A DNA stretch of 64,000 bases, taken from Puffinus mauretanicus (taxonomy: Eukaryota; Chordata; Aves; Procellariiformes; Procellariidae). Each line of letters begins with the position of its first letter. Position 1 is the stretch's first letter. The notes beneath the pieces were generated by a model. That model saw nothing but the letters and a program-made list of their open reading frames with translations, was not told where the DNA came from and did not search any database. Made by a program: the position numbers and the translations under genes. Positions 52,327-64,000 of the stretch are shown piece after piece. Location of the stretch: positions 186,001-250,000 of the forward strand of contig JAJKFH010000102.1 of assembly GCA_023333565.1 (NCBI GenBank), in the 5' to 3' direction.

Positions 52327-53454
52327 TGAATGAAATTCTGTAACTGCACAGCGGGTTGGGGAAGATACAAAAAACATGAGGCAAACAAATCCAAGGTTAA
52401 CTATGGTAAGAAAAAGAGAGTATTGCTTTGTTTATAAACTGTGAACACTCAGTTTATAGCTTCATATTCTTGCTCTGTTCCCGATTGTAGGGGGGAAAAA
52501 AAAGATATAATTTTCTTTTACTTTTCATTTGGGAATGGAGTTGTAGTTGACTTAACTCCAGATTTTACTTCATGACAGTACTGCTGCAAGAAAAAAAAGC
52601 ACCGGCTACTTAAACACAATTTCAAAGGACATGTGTTACTTTATTTTGTTGCCATCTTTGTGACTTTCATCCAAGGTCACTTGTGTTAAGGGACACCTGA
52701 ATCCAAGATTTATTCTGCTGCAGGAGATTGCCTAACAGGACACTAACAGTTCATAATCTAATGAATTTCCAAAGCCATACTAAAGCAGTAGGAAGCATTT
52801 CATCCTTTCCTGAATGATTTCTGTTTCACAATATAATTTTGTACAATATAATTTTCTTACTATTTTTTATAATATCCCCTTTTTGGTTGAAGAAGAATAG
52901 AGGGGAAAAATGACCAACTGTGGGTATGATCTTTAAAGTCACACAGGTGAGCACTAGTATGTGTAGTGCTAATGGGGAGATAAGGAAAAAAATAAGCACA
53001 ACACGTGATTTTAGGCACCTAATTTAGGTTAGGAGGCTTATCTTACTAGGCTTTTGTAGGAGAGTGGGGGGACAGCCAGGGTTGTGTTTCTAAGCCATCG
53101 GATGCTCTAAATTACCCTCTGGCAAAGCCTGCTTCCTTTTCTTATAAAGTGAACTCGGGGAAATGAACCATCCAGGTTGGGTGGGTAATTCTGCTAATGT
53201 GAGTACACCCCCGTTGGGTTTATTTGGAGGGGAAAGAGAAACACTCAGGAGGATTATAACCAACAGTAATTAGAGAAGAAAAGTCTCTGCTTCTTGTTTT
53301 CTGATTGTGTCCAAGTGTATAGTCAGTGATGCTCGTACATAAGAGAGATTCTGAAACACGGGAGTAATTTGATTCATATGCTTTGTCTTGCTACAGTAAA
53401 TTACAGCCTTTCCTTGCCCAGGAACTGAGCTATAGCTTTTCTTCTGTTTTACAG

Positions 53455-53549
53455 TATGTTATGTTGCTTTAATTGCACCATGTATCGTGACATTTCTGGC
53501 GCTTTTCATTTTTGTCTTTTACTGTGGATGCTCCAACCCAAGTAAATGA
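53455..53549 (+). other. Possible terminal exon with a membrane segment
   Basis: Behind a strong acceptor (TTTTCTTCTGTTTTACAG) one frame reads YVALIAPCIVTFLALFIFVF then YCGCSNPSK and TGA, a good single membrane helix with a short cysteine-containing tail. A stop codon lies just before the acceptor, as expected of an exon edge. No family recognised, and a T-rich stretch encodes hydrophobic residues easily. Confidence 0.2.
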
Positions 53550-54330
53550 TACTACAGTGTTCAGGAAACTTGTCAGGCTGCATTCAGGTCAGCAGTTCAT
53601 CAGCGAGTGCTATGAAAGATAATCTATGAACGTCAAAGTTGTAAGACCTTGAAAAAAGGCAATCAGCAGGAACGGCTTGGAAATCTGCTGAACAGAAGCA
53701 CCTAAAGGTAGGTAAGGTTCTGATTATGAGTTACTGAATGTGGCGAGCCCCTGGGCGTGCGGTGGCTGTTAGCCTATCCTTTAGAATTAGGGGAAAACCC
53801 TAAAGAAGGGAAACATGTAACCCATGGTGGGGTTGGGTATGTTACAGAGCTGGATTTTCTATCAATTTCTGTTACTATCTCTGCTTGAAAACTTAAAACC
53901 ACCGAATAGAAGGTTTCTAGTCAACCTGCTGCCCAAAGCAGGGTCAGCTCAAAGATCAGACAAGATTGCTCAGGATTTTATCCTGTTGGTCTTGCTGCTC
54001 TTTCTATAGGATGGGCAGGGCGAAGTCAGGGTTAGCCATGGCAGAGTAGCTTGGCTGGGCTGTGTGGGCAGAGATGATTAGGAGGGCATGTGTTTGACCT
54101 GTTCAAAATGTGATAATGGCAATAATCTTGAGTGAAGTGGCTCCGCTTCAGACAGTCAGAGGATAATTAGACTTTGCATTTGAAAGGAAATGAGCAGAAA
54201 AAGCAATAAGCATTAGGCATGAGTCCCACTACCGTGCAATTTCTAACCCTGGAAACTACAGCTTGCTTGAAGTAGCACTAGCTTCAATTGCAAGGGTATG
54301 TCACTTCCTCAGAGCAGTCCAAAAGCTGAA

Positions 54331-54427
54331 GCATGAACTATAGAGTTCTGTGGGAGGGGGAGGTATAACAGGTATAAACTTTATAGCATGAACTGTAGAG
54401 TTCTGTGGGAGGGGAAGGTATAAAAGG
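54331..54427 (+). repeat. 55-nt-period tandem duplication
   Basis: A 42-nt block starting GCATGAACTATAGAGTTCTG (54331-54372) recurs at 54386-54427 with three substitutions. Confidence 0.85.
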
Positions 54428-55260
54428 AGAACCTACACGAGAAATCAGTGTCTATTTGGATTGCAAAGTGTCAGCAAATGTCTGGTAGGTTCTGCTTCCT
54501 AAGGGAAGCAGGTGGCTCATTATTCACAAGAGAAGAAGGAGCATCTCGCTGACAAAGGATCTAAGCATGGGAGAACCGGATCTCTGGAGGTTTCAAGGAG
54601 GTGGACTGTGACCCTCATGTTCTTAATCTTTTCCAAGATGACAAAGTATATTGGTGAAGGAGAAAAGGCTAGAGAGGGAAATATGGCTTTTGAAGGCTGA
54701 GAAAGGCACCTGCAGTCATTTACTTTGTGTTACTGCAGGGAAAGTAGAGGCACATTCCTGACCCTGAAATACTTGCTCAACCCAAGCATAGAGATACACA
54801 GCCAGCACAACTGTGCCTTCCAGTCTCAAGCTTTGCCATCAAGCTTTAGCTTCTTTGCAGTGATCCAGCAATGAGGGGTGCAGATGTATTGTCTCTTTAT
54901 GGATGTACTGGAAAGCCAGATAGGAGAGAGCAGGCTGTGGGAGTGTCTAGATAAAAATGTGGCAGTGAGGACGAGGGGGTGCACAGGTACGCACAAGTTT
55001 AGGGAGAAGATACAGAGCTATTAACACAGTTACAGAGCCCATGTTTTCTACTTCACAGCAATTTAGAACGCATCTGTAACTCTCCTAGATTCCTCCTGTC
55101 GTTTGTGGGGGGAAAGTTCTTCCCCTGGTACCAAACCCAGGTCACTACCACAGAGCCGAAGCCTGCCACATTCAGGTGCAGCTCTGCCACGAAACACCCA
55201 GGCTCGGCAGCTCCTCCAGCGGCTCCTCTTCATCTCGGTGTTCTGCCTGCAGCCGGTTCT

Positions 55261-55580
55261 CCAAAGGACACGCGTGGGGGGCACTGCTCTGGGACGCCTG
55301 ACCTCGGCGCTTGTGCCTGTCTTTAATTCATCCTGCCGGCCGTGCAGTGGGGAGGGAGGGCGGCTGCCCGCGGAGCCGGTCCCGCGGCCGTGGGTGCCAG
55401 GACACGCGTGGGCAGGGCGGGAGCGGCCGTGCCGCTGTCCGCGGTGCTGAGCGCCGCGGGGCCGCCCCGCCGGCGGGCAGGGTCCCGCTGCTCAGCAAAC
55501 CCGGGTGAAAACGCGGAGGGGTGTTCTGGCTGCCCCGCCTGCTTCTGCTCGGGCAGGCTCCGGCGGCTGGGCAGGAGTCA
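55261..55580. promoter_or_regulatory. Orphan CpG island
   Basis: By hand count about 37 CpG in 320 bp with roughly 70 percent G+C, giving an observed/expected CpG ratio near 0.9, against an AT-rich, CpG-poor background. It lies 12.4 kb beyond the IPO8 stop. Such islands usually mark promoters, but no adjacent gene is visible on either strand; short frames inside are composition-driven. Confidence 0.6.
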
Positions 55581-58114
55581 CAGGTTTTCTGTTGGCTTCC
55601 TGCTTGGTCTTAAAAAGGTTGGCTGCTCTGTCATCTTTCCGTAATCTCTCTCTCTGTCATTTCTCAAGTAGCGTGGCTTCGTGGCCCACTGGAACCCAGA
55701 GATTTTCTCCATGGCAGATAACTCTGAATATCTCCAACCAAGGCCACCTTTCCTATTTCCTTGCAGAAAGCTGCTATTACTGAAATAACTATCCGTTAAG
55801 CTGAGCAGAGTGGGGAGTTCTCAGGAAGATCATTCTTCTGAAAATGGCTGTGCTACACCAAAGCAGGGAGCAACTCTGCTCGTACCACCCCAACACATTA
55901 ACTGACAGAGTTGCAAAACCTGAATCCTTAAAATCCTGACTGAACTGATGTAGCTGTATGCTCTTGATTACAATACTTGATTGCCTAGAACTGCTTACAG
56001 TAGCTAAAAATATCTGATATATTCAAACTATCAGCGACACATCTAGCATATAATACTGCATGCCACCCACTGGCTTGAAACGTTTTTTCACCATGCGCCT
56101 GACTTGCTACAGGAACCAGAAAGCAGGGAGAGAGATAGTCAGGGGTGACATTGAAAGAAAGAGTCTCCCTTACTACTCATCTAACTTGTTGGATCAGTTT
56201 GCGGTTCACAGTTTTGTAGTACTAAAAGCTCTTTGCGAAGTGTCATTATTTAAACTGGTGCAACCTTTCTGATGGTGTTGGAGACCTGCTTAAGTCCAGC
56301 ATTTCCTAGGAAAGCTGATAGCAAAAGACATTTCTATAGGTTTTATTACATACTTCTGACACTGTGGTTTGGTCTACAGCAACCTTTGGGTCCATGAGAA
56401 GATCATATTGGGCTCAGCTTACCATTCTGTGGATGACTAACATTTAAAGATTTAACATTGTTAGAATAAAGATAGATTTATTTTTCACTTTGTTGACATG
56501 TTCATGGGTTCCTTCTGACAGACTATGTGTGCCAGTCAGGCTCAAGGAAGAAGAAAATTCAACATCCCCCATCACCTTGATTCCTTAGGCCAACTGAGCA
56601 TCCAAGGAAGGAGTGTTTGAGAGGAGAAGATCCTAGATCTTTACACACATGATTTCTGATGCTGTAACCTCTATCAAGCATCCCTTTTGGCAGTTTTCTG
56701 AAAAGCCCTCGTTAGCAGTCTAGGACACTTTTTCCTCCTGCTCCTACTTTATCTTGGATTTGGCCCTGTTTCTATTTATTTCCGGGAATGACAGAACACC
56801 TTTATTCAGAGTGGCAAACCTTGGTTGTAACGTTCACAAAGTTGCATTGCTGCTCTTGATGTACAAAAGCTTTACTTCTGTATGTGTTGTTCCCTTCACT
56901 TGCAGGAAGGATGTGAAGTTTCACCTACAACAATCTTGCTTTTAGCATAAAGGCTTGTCCTCAGGATTATTGTTAGCATGCGACATTTTTACATCATATA
57001 TTAGAATTCATATGATTCTAGAAATCTCTGCTTCATTCCTACAACACGTTCAAATAACGGCTGTACAAAGGAGACTACACATCTCACATGCCAATCATTT
57101 CCGCAACTGATGTACCATCACCCAGGCTTTGCCTGCAGGACTATGTTCTGCACAGGAAGTGTCAACTGTAGAGGAAAAGCTCCAAGAGTGGAGTACAACC
57201 ATTTATTAACCTTCTGCAACAGAACGCAAAAAGTGTTTCCCATTACATGTCAGAAGTCGTGCCTTGGGATTTCTATCATGTATGATTTTTCATCCCATAA
57301 TCTTCAAGAATGATGTACACGTATAACTTTTAAATTTTTTTAATAGTGAGCATTTTTAGGAAGATCAGGTCAGGCAGAGCTCAGCTAGCCATCAAGACGA
57401 CTTTCATTCTGTATGTCACCAATCTGTTAATTTGTCATTCCCAGAAGGCTAAATTTTTGGTTAGGTTTGACTGCATGAGATGACAGGCGTAGGCTTAGCT
57501 TCCCTCTTCTTTACGGTATTTGAAGCTTAATTGATGGTGGTTGCAGAACGATACCAGATACCTTCAGACACCAAAACATTTAAATCCAGGTAAGAAATGA
57601 TTCTGTCAGGCCAGCATATTCTGCCAAGTGGAAGAGAGCAGAGCAATGTCTGTTATGTCCCTGTTATAAAATACTAGTTTTCTGACCTGATTATTCACAT
57701 GGAGATTTGAGACAGAGAGATGTGGAGCACCCCAGTTGCTCTGTGAACTATCTCAACATACCACTCCTTTTCCAGAGACATTCACCTCCCAGTTACCCTG
57801 GTCTCTGGTGTGACTAGACCCCAGGGAGACATTATATGTGGTTTTCTTCCCTGTAAAGCAGGAAATTGCCAGTTTTACGTTAGCAAAGGAATGAGAGTTT
57901 AATGGAGCCCTCTCTATGCTCCACTGTGATATAAGGTTATGCAGTAAATTTGCCAATGGCTTCTGCCGCCCAACAGGATCCCCCTAAGACCACATGGCAA
58001 ATGTTCTGGTTTTGCGGCACATATCTCGGTGATATGTTTCTGTGATTAAAGAGGCAAGAGAGCAGCTGTGGCAGTGTGTGTTTCATCCTAGTGAACAAGG
58101 GCAAGGCTCAGACC

Positions 58115-58206
58115 TACCTAATCTAGGTGGCCCTGCTACGAGCAGGACATTGGACTGGATGACCTACAGAGGTCCCTTTCAGTCTAAATTATTCCATGAT
58201 TCTAAC
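58115..58206 (+). mobile_element. CR1 LINE 3'-end fragment
   Basis: ATTGGACTGGATGACCTACA, AGGTCCCTTTCAGTCTAAAT and the terminal ATTCCATGATTCTAA match the CR1 3' untranslated end in + orientation. Only about 90 bp remain; it is more diverged than the intron 8 copy. Confidence 0.75.
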
Positions 58207-59880
58207 ATTCCTGCCTGAGCATATAGCCAGAGTCAAGGGTGCTTTATACAATCGGTGCTGGAGCCATTGCTGCTGCAGCTGCTCTTGGGCAGAGGTTTGC
58301 CTCCAAGTGCTGCCTTTGTCTCTCCTGATGAGCATGGAGGCACTCAGAGGTATGGTTTCTGGGACTGCGCTGTGGTGTGACTGACTGTGCAGTCTGAACG
58401 CTGTAGCACTTGGCAGTCCTGACGTGCCTCTGCCTCTCTGCATCCCACGCTCGGTTCTCTTCCTGCCACCATGGTTGTGGCTGGATAACTTTCTGCAGTA
58501 CTTGCACCGAAGAAGAATCCCTGCAGCCAGACGGAGCCCCTTTGGGCAGCTCTGGTTTGTGAAAGGCTCAGGAATCTCCAGATGTGAAAACTTAAGGTCG
58601 CCTGCCACCCCTCCTGGCAATCCATTGCTCTTCACTGCCAGTGGGTCATTCTCTGTGTTTCTCACAGGGTTGCTGGTTGCACAAGCCAGCACCAATTTGT
58701 TCTGTGGGTAGTCCTGCATCTTTACTGGAATGCAAATTTCACATGCCCCTTTCTACCGCTTCCAAACAAGATAAATCACCCAAAACTTTAACCTTTATTT
58801 TCTACAAATTGTCTTTTTCAGTGCTGTGTGCCATGAAACCTCCCCATAAACAGGCAGGAACTGAAAGAGCAGGAGTTCCTTTGAGTTATTCATAAACCAA
58901 GTTTGAGCCCAAATACTGACATTTATAGAGGCAGGTGGCTTGTCGAATAGTATGCTCAACTGCAAGCCGTGATACTAAATGTCAGTCTGGGAATGCTATA
59001 AATCCTATCTAAAAAGTGCTCAGATTATTTTATGTTTCAACATGCTAGCCCAAAGCTCCACACATAAGAAATGAATAAACAGTCTGGGTGGCATAATTGT
59101 TACTTTTTTATTTCCCAAACATACGCTTTTAGCAATCAGGACCTCATAAATTTTCCCTCAATGCTTGTCAGCGTTGCTTTGGTTTCCAACCAGGGGCTTT
59201 GAACTCTGCTGGCCCTTCTCCAGAGCTATGATCTTGCCTGCGCCGATGTCTGCCGTTTTGGGGGTCTAGTAAAAATGCTTCTAAGCAAAAAGCATGGCTT
59301 CTATTAGTGAAAGGCAGAACTTGACAGGTAGGAATAAGACTTGTTCCCATTTTAAATGGGCCCTCCTTTACTAATCACCCTCTCCTTTGTACTCCCGTCC
59401 CCACCTCAAGCTGTGGCTGTCCTACAGTTCGGACCTTTTAGGTTTAGCCTTTTGCAGCCTGTGCTGCTCCCGTATTCATTTTCCCTACAAGTTTCCCACC
59501 TGGTTGGCATTTGAAAATCCTGCTCACCTCCTCCACAGCATCTGTGTGAACAGTGTGGCCAGATTTCAAGACTGGTCGCTTCAGCGGCCCGTTCTAACCT
59601 GCAGATAAGGCTCTGCGAAGCCTGGGTCTGTAGCTGCTGGAGACAGGCTGCTGCAGGGCTTCAATTTATTCTGATTTCATATGACTTTTTGTTTGTTTTG
59701 CCACATTTCTTTCTTTGATTTTTTCTTTTTAGCCTCCGTGGTATTGCCCAGTAGTCAAAGCCTTTTGGTCTCCTGTAGGTTGGGGTCTGATAGGTCCTCA
59801 GCACTGGCTCCAAAGATATCTCCTACAGTGTGACTTTTGCTTTCTTCTGTTCAGGCCCTCATCGCTCTTCTCACAACAGG

Positions 59881-60170
59881 ACCCCGAGCACGACGCTGAT
59901 CAGAATTCACCCGAGGCACCGGAACGGCAACATCCCGCCTCTCCCCCGGCGTGAGCTGATTTAACGCTTCAGACTGGGATGCGAGTGCCAGCCCGTGAAC
60001 ATCTGCTGCCCACGGGGACTCTGCTGCGAGTAGCAGGTGCGCGCGGGGCTGACGCTGAGGCAACGCGTGGTGGGGGTGGCCCGGCCGGCCAGCCTTCCTC
60101 AGCCACCGCAGGCTACAGGGCTCACCGACGGCGGGCTCCTCTCCTCCGAGCCAGGTGCAGCGTGGCCTGG
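59881..60170. promoter_or_regulatory. Second CpG-rich patch
   Basis: About 28 CpG in 290 bp by hand count with G+C above 60 percent. Weaker and less compact than the island at 55.3 kb. No gene start recognised next to it. Confidence 0.4.
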
Positions 60171-61159
60171 GGAGGCTTCTGCCTGCCCCACAGCAAGCAC
60201 CCTTCCTTGGGTTTATGGGAAATGGTTTTCCCTTACTGAAACTGAAACGCGGCACTTATTTGGGATGTCTCTGATGACAGAGAAGTGGCCGGGGGGAATT
60301 TGGGGTTGTTTGCGCAACCCTAAGCAGACTCTTTCTGAAATTTTTTTTTCCTCCGTTTGCTGAAGCAGACTTGATAAGTCTAACCCTTAACTATAGCGGA
60401 CCCACCACAGGGATGAATGTCATCTTTATAGAGGAAGAAAGATTACAGGAAGAATTATGTAGCGCTGCAGCTTTTCAGTATGGTAAATTTAAGGTACTCA
60501 ATTTACACCATTATAACTCTTCCAAATGATCTAAGAAAATCACCTCTGAAGCCCAAACTTTGCTTACTTCTCAAGTGCAAAGATTAACCTTTTGTGAAAT
60601 CTTCATGTTAAACCTAGCTGCAATTTGGCAGGAGTTTAGGGAGGAGAGAAGGAAATGGTCTGGAAAGACGATAATGATTTAAGAAGCTGTTCTCAAACAA
60701 AGCGGCCTCATTCTTTTATTTCTATTTATCTAACCTGTCTTTCAGAGAGCATTTTTTGGCTATCAAAACACATTTATTTAGATCTTTCTTTTATGTGACT
60801 AAGACCTTGTCAGCCAGTTCCTGGCTTGTAACTGCTTGATTCTGCAACTTTAATATTCTCTTAACATTGGTTTGTATATCATTTCCTACACTTGGTCTTA
60901 GGAGCAAATTGAAAAAAACAGCTTTCCCACCATATGGAGCCATATGTACCCTCACAGGGGTCAGCAAAATGGCTGAGCTATTTAGACTGAGATTTAGCAG
61001 AGACCTCCACTTGAGTTAAGAGCGTGCAGCGAGAGCACTGAAGAGCTATTTGCTCTGGCAGGGTGGTCTGCAGTCCAGGACTGTCAGGGCCGCGGTGAGT
61101 GGTCAGCAGCTAGTCTGCAAGAGTTGTGTTAAACATCAAAATAAATGTAAAAGTTAAAG

Positions 61160-61238
61160 GTGGAACGCTCTATTTGAAAAACATAAGGTGCGCTGTGGGT
61201 TCACTGTGAACCACTGGGCTGCAGAGTTTGGGAACCAC
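61160..61238. repeat. Possible hAT-type transposon end
   Basis: GAGTTTGGGAACCACTG is the inverse of the typical hAT end CAGTGGTTCCCAAAC and is followed by GTCTGTAT. The other end is not recognised, so this is a fragment at best. Confidence 0.25.
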
Positions 61239-62599
61239 TGGTCTGTATGGCCAACTGCTAGAGGAGGGTGGGCCACCTTCTTTGCTAGGGAGTTCTTCAG
61301 ATGGTTGAAAAACCTGGGCTTTGATTCGAGTTGCTGTGGAAGAGTGCATCCAAGACATCCCTCCTGCCTCAGCTCCTGTCTCTCACTCTGTGCTTGTGAA
61401 GGTGGTCGCTTCCTTCTACCTGCACAACCTGGGTGTCGTCACTGAGAGCAAGGTGACAGAAGGAGAGGTGCCATCTGTGCGTGCTGCTGCTCCGTCTCAT
61501 GCCACAGTGATCCCCAGCCACAGAGAACTGCAGAAAAGCTTGCTTGGTCCTTGGCCCTGCTTTAAATTGGTGGTGCGGTGTTGGACCTTTTAACTCCAGA
61601 GCTCTAGCCCACCCTAAATTTTTCTGTTTCTGTGTTGTCTAAAGCACCAAGAAAAGCACATCGTTCTGCGGTATTTCTGTATTTCCTTAGGGGTAAGCAG
61701 CTGAAATGAATATAGCCCTGCCTAAGCAAAGACAATAGTAGGGATTTTTTGGCAATGCTAACCAGGGTGTTGTCAGTAGCTGTTTATAAAAAAAAAAACC
61801 ACACCCAAACACAACCCTAACTTCAGGTAGCTTTCTCATTCCTCCTTTTTGGCCTTCTCTAAAGTTTGCTGCTTGCCCATATATTGCCCAGCTGCTATCT
61901 CTGTGGCCCTCTGAACTCAGCCAGCCTCCGTTCGCTGAAGCCTGCAGAGCGAACACGACGTGGTTGTGTAGCAGAACACTTGCGGCATTGATCAGCTCCT
62001 TGTAAATGATTTTATAACCATCCAGTGTGGGTTTGCCGCATGCCTTGTGCGAGCGCAGAGGTCTCCCGTTGCGACAGAGCATGCCAGCGTAAGCACATAT
62101 GGGTAGCTCAGGGCCTGGTGCAAAGTCAACAGCTGAGTGTGAACTGCTGGCTTTAGGCACGTCTCTCTTGGATTGTGGACAGATTTCCAAGGCAGCAGCA
62201 CATCCACTTCTGGGATACAGCATACTATTTCCTTTCAGTGTTTTGAAGCCTTGCCTCAAAGCTTCAAGAGCTTCTAAATAAGGCAGTTGGAGCCTTTCTT
62301 AATATTGGTGAAACACTGTGGTTTTCCCTAAATTCATCCTCAGAATGGCTGGACTAATTTTGCTGGAACTCTCTGAAAATATTTAGCCTGAGGCAAGCAC
62401 ATTAGAGGGAAAATTTCTGCCTGAGCACTGAATGTTTGGCAGTTGCAAGCAACTGAAATCAGGGTCTTATAAAAGGGAGTACGCGGCAAATTTAACTATT
62501 GTCATCTGTGCCAGGTGTCTGCCTATACTAACGTTTCTGGGTGGATACACAAGTAGTATGTGCAAGTTCATAATATATCCTTTCTCTTTAGGAACCAGC

Positions 62600-62685
62600 T
62601 TTATTCTGGTAAAACTCATTAAAGTCTATGGAATTACAAGATCATAAATCTAACATAACACTGGAAAATCAGGCCCTATAGATGT
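62600..62685. repeat. Probable ancient amniote interspersed repeat
   Basis: AAAACTCATTAAAGTCTATG, GAATTACAAGATCATAAATC and AACACTGGAAAATCAGGCCC follow the order of an old amniote repeat with CATTGAAGTCAATGG and GATCAGGCCC blocks. Recognition from memory. Confidence 0.4.
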
Positions 62686-64000
62686 GCTCTGTGTGTGGTA
62701 CCAATCTATTTGCAGTGTATATATAAATAAGATTTGTGGTGAAATGAGAAAAACAAGCTGCTTGTATATCATCTAGGAATGAGCTCTATGTTGTGCTTAA
62801 TATTTTCCAGAGACAAATGTGGTGACAGACTTATCAGAAACACTGGCTGAAATGAAGCTGTTGATCCAAACATCCTCATCATCCTTTATCCTAAAGCCAA
62901 AGCAAAAATGAGACGTCCCAGTGGGTGTGGGCCATGGTAACATTACTTTTTATCATTATTATTATTATATTCAGATGTTGGTTGTGTTTACAATTACAGT
63001 GCTGGCAGACAGACTCTATTAGAACTGCCAAAGCTGATCATCTAGCCCCAAATCTGATCATATTACCGAGAACACAGTCTGGGATTTTACAGGGGCTGGA
63101 GACAAATTGACTCTTTCTTCCTCACCAGCTCATCTTGCCGTATCTATTTCAGAGTGAGGCACAACATCTATTTTATTCAGCCTCCGCCGCTTGCTTTGGA
63201 TCCTTCTGGGTGGCTGTCGGGCAGAGACAAAGCAAAGTTAGTGGCTTTGTGCTAGCGGAGGGAATACCACACAGGTATCCTTGCAGGCTCGGCGGGTAAG
63301 TGAGCTCATGTTCACTGCGCGTGAAAGATAAACAAGGGCTTTCTTTCCCATTTTGGCACTCTTTTTTTTGTAACAAAAGGAGTTGTGGAGGAGGGGAAAT
63401 GCCTGACAAGCCAATATATGTCATTTCTCTGTGGTTAGGCTGATTATTTTTCTGTCCCAGGGATAACAAGCCAACGGCACTTGCACGGTGTACATTGCAT
63501 CCACAGAATGAAGTGGGCCTAGCAGCTAAACTGGGACAAAAAATATCCTTCAGGCAGGTCTAGCAGCCAAAACTTCAGTGAGTTTCCACTACACAGACTC
63601 TGTTCCCTGGATTTAATGGCTCACTGAGTGAAAATTAAGAAATGAGCAGGTTAGCTTGCCCTCTGGAAAGAAAAAGAGATGCTCTTTGGAAAGCAAGGTA
63701 GATATTCAGATTGTAGGCAAGCAGAGCCGAGGAAGCAGGAACCTCAAGGAAATGGCCATGCGCAAAAGGATTATTCTGAGGAAACGATCTAGGGTAAAGA
63801 GTGGAGCAAAACTACTTGAGCTTTGATCCCGACTCCAACAGAAGGGCTGTTTTCTACCGTAGGTATGGCTGAATATTAAAGACTGTCTCAAAAGACAGTA
63901 CAAACCTTCCAGTTTCTGCTTATTAATTCTCAGGACAGGAGCTCATGGGGCTTTGTGACCTCATTGTTCTCCTCTACCACAAAATAGGGAGATCCCAAAA

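Larger units (their letters stand above)
45761..53454. other. Intergenic flank without a confident gene
   Basis: Contains A/C-rich simple sequence near 46095-46140, an unsupported open stretch (46922-47167), an old repeat patch (49661-49855) and a 19-nt tandem duplication (52289-52326). No other gene, RNA gene or element recognised. Confidence 0.6.
53550..64000. other. Intergenic flank without a confident gene, right end
   Basis: Contains a 55-nt tandem duplication, two CpG-rich patches, a CR1 3' fragment and old repeat relics (listed separately). Open frames up to 190 codons occur but several frames are open at once in GC-rich parts, which argues for chance. Confidence 0.6.

Noticed and set aside
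55261..55580. First exon of TMTC1 at the CpG island
   Set aside because: I looked for the expected N-terminal coding sequence of TMTC1 and did not see it in any frame; only the CpG signal supports a promoter.
58189..58719. 176-codon open frame on the minus strand
   Set aside because: Several other frames of this stretch are also open in both directions, which points to stop-poor composition; no domain recognised.
61687..62259. 190-codon open frame on the minus strand
   Set aside because: Protein sequence shows no recognisable domain, and open frames also occur on the opposite strand and in a second minus frame; possible but unsupported.

Overview
The window is vertebrate nuclear DNA, almost certainly from a bird. 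It has short exons in long AT-rich introns, a CR1 LINE ending in the characteristic short octamer-type repeat, and an endogenous-retrovirus LTR of a kind widespread in neoavian genomes. The species cannot be named from sequence alone. There is no bacterial-type operon, CRISPR array or phage content.

The one confident gene is IPO8 (importin-8) on the + strand. I assembled 24 consecutive coding exons from 3813 to 42846 by joining splice sites with compatible phase. They correspond to exons 2 to 25 of the vertebrate gene and give 3075 coding bases including the stop, about 1024 residues. Only the first exon (about 28 residues by comparison with the mammalian protein) and the promoter lie upstream of the window. 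Positions 1 to 3812 are the end of intron 1. All exons join in frame without a disabling change. Two points stand out in the gene: one intron (32340 to 39325) begins with GC instead of GT, and the acidic loop in the penultimate part of the protein carries an expanded glycine-rich and aspartate-rich tract coded by trinucleotide repeats.

The introns hold mobile-element remains. Intron 8 (12391 to 17540) contains a solo LTR and a 5'-truncated, frameshifted CR1 copy, both antisense to IPO8. Intron 3 holds a probable hAT-type relic and intron 21 a probable MITE with an odd inverted duplication nearby. Several weak MIR-like and ancient amniote repeat relics are scattered across the window.

From about 45.8 kb to the end I see no confident gene. 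By vertebrate synteny the next gene on this side should be TMTC1, but I found none of its exons. This flank contains an orphan CpG island (55261 to 55580), a second CpG-rich patch (59881 to 60170), two open stretches behind good splice acceptors that may be exons of unannotated transcripts (46922 to 47167 and 53455 to 53549), a CR1 3' fragment and small local duplications. I did not find a convincing new biological system here; the best leads are the GC-AG intron, the coding repeat expansion and the orphan CpG island.
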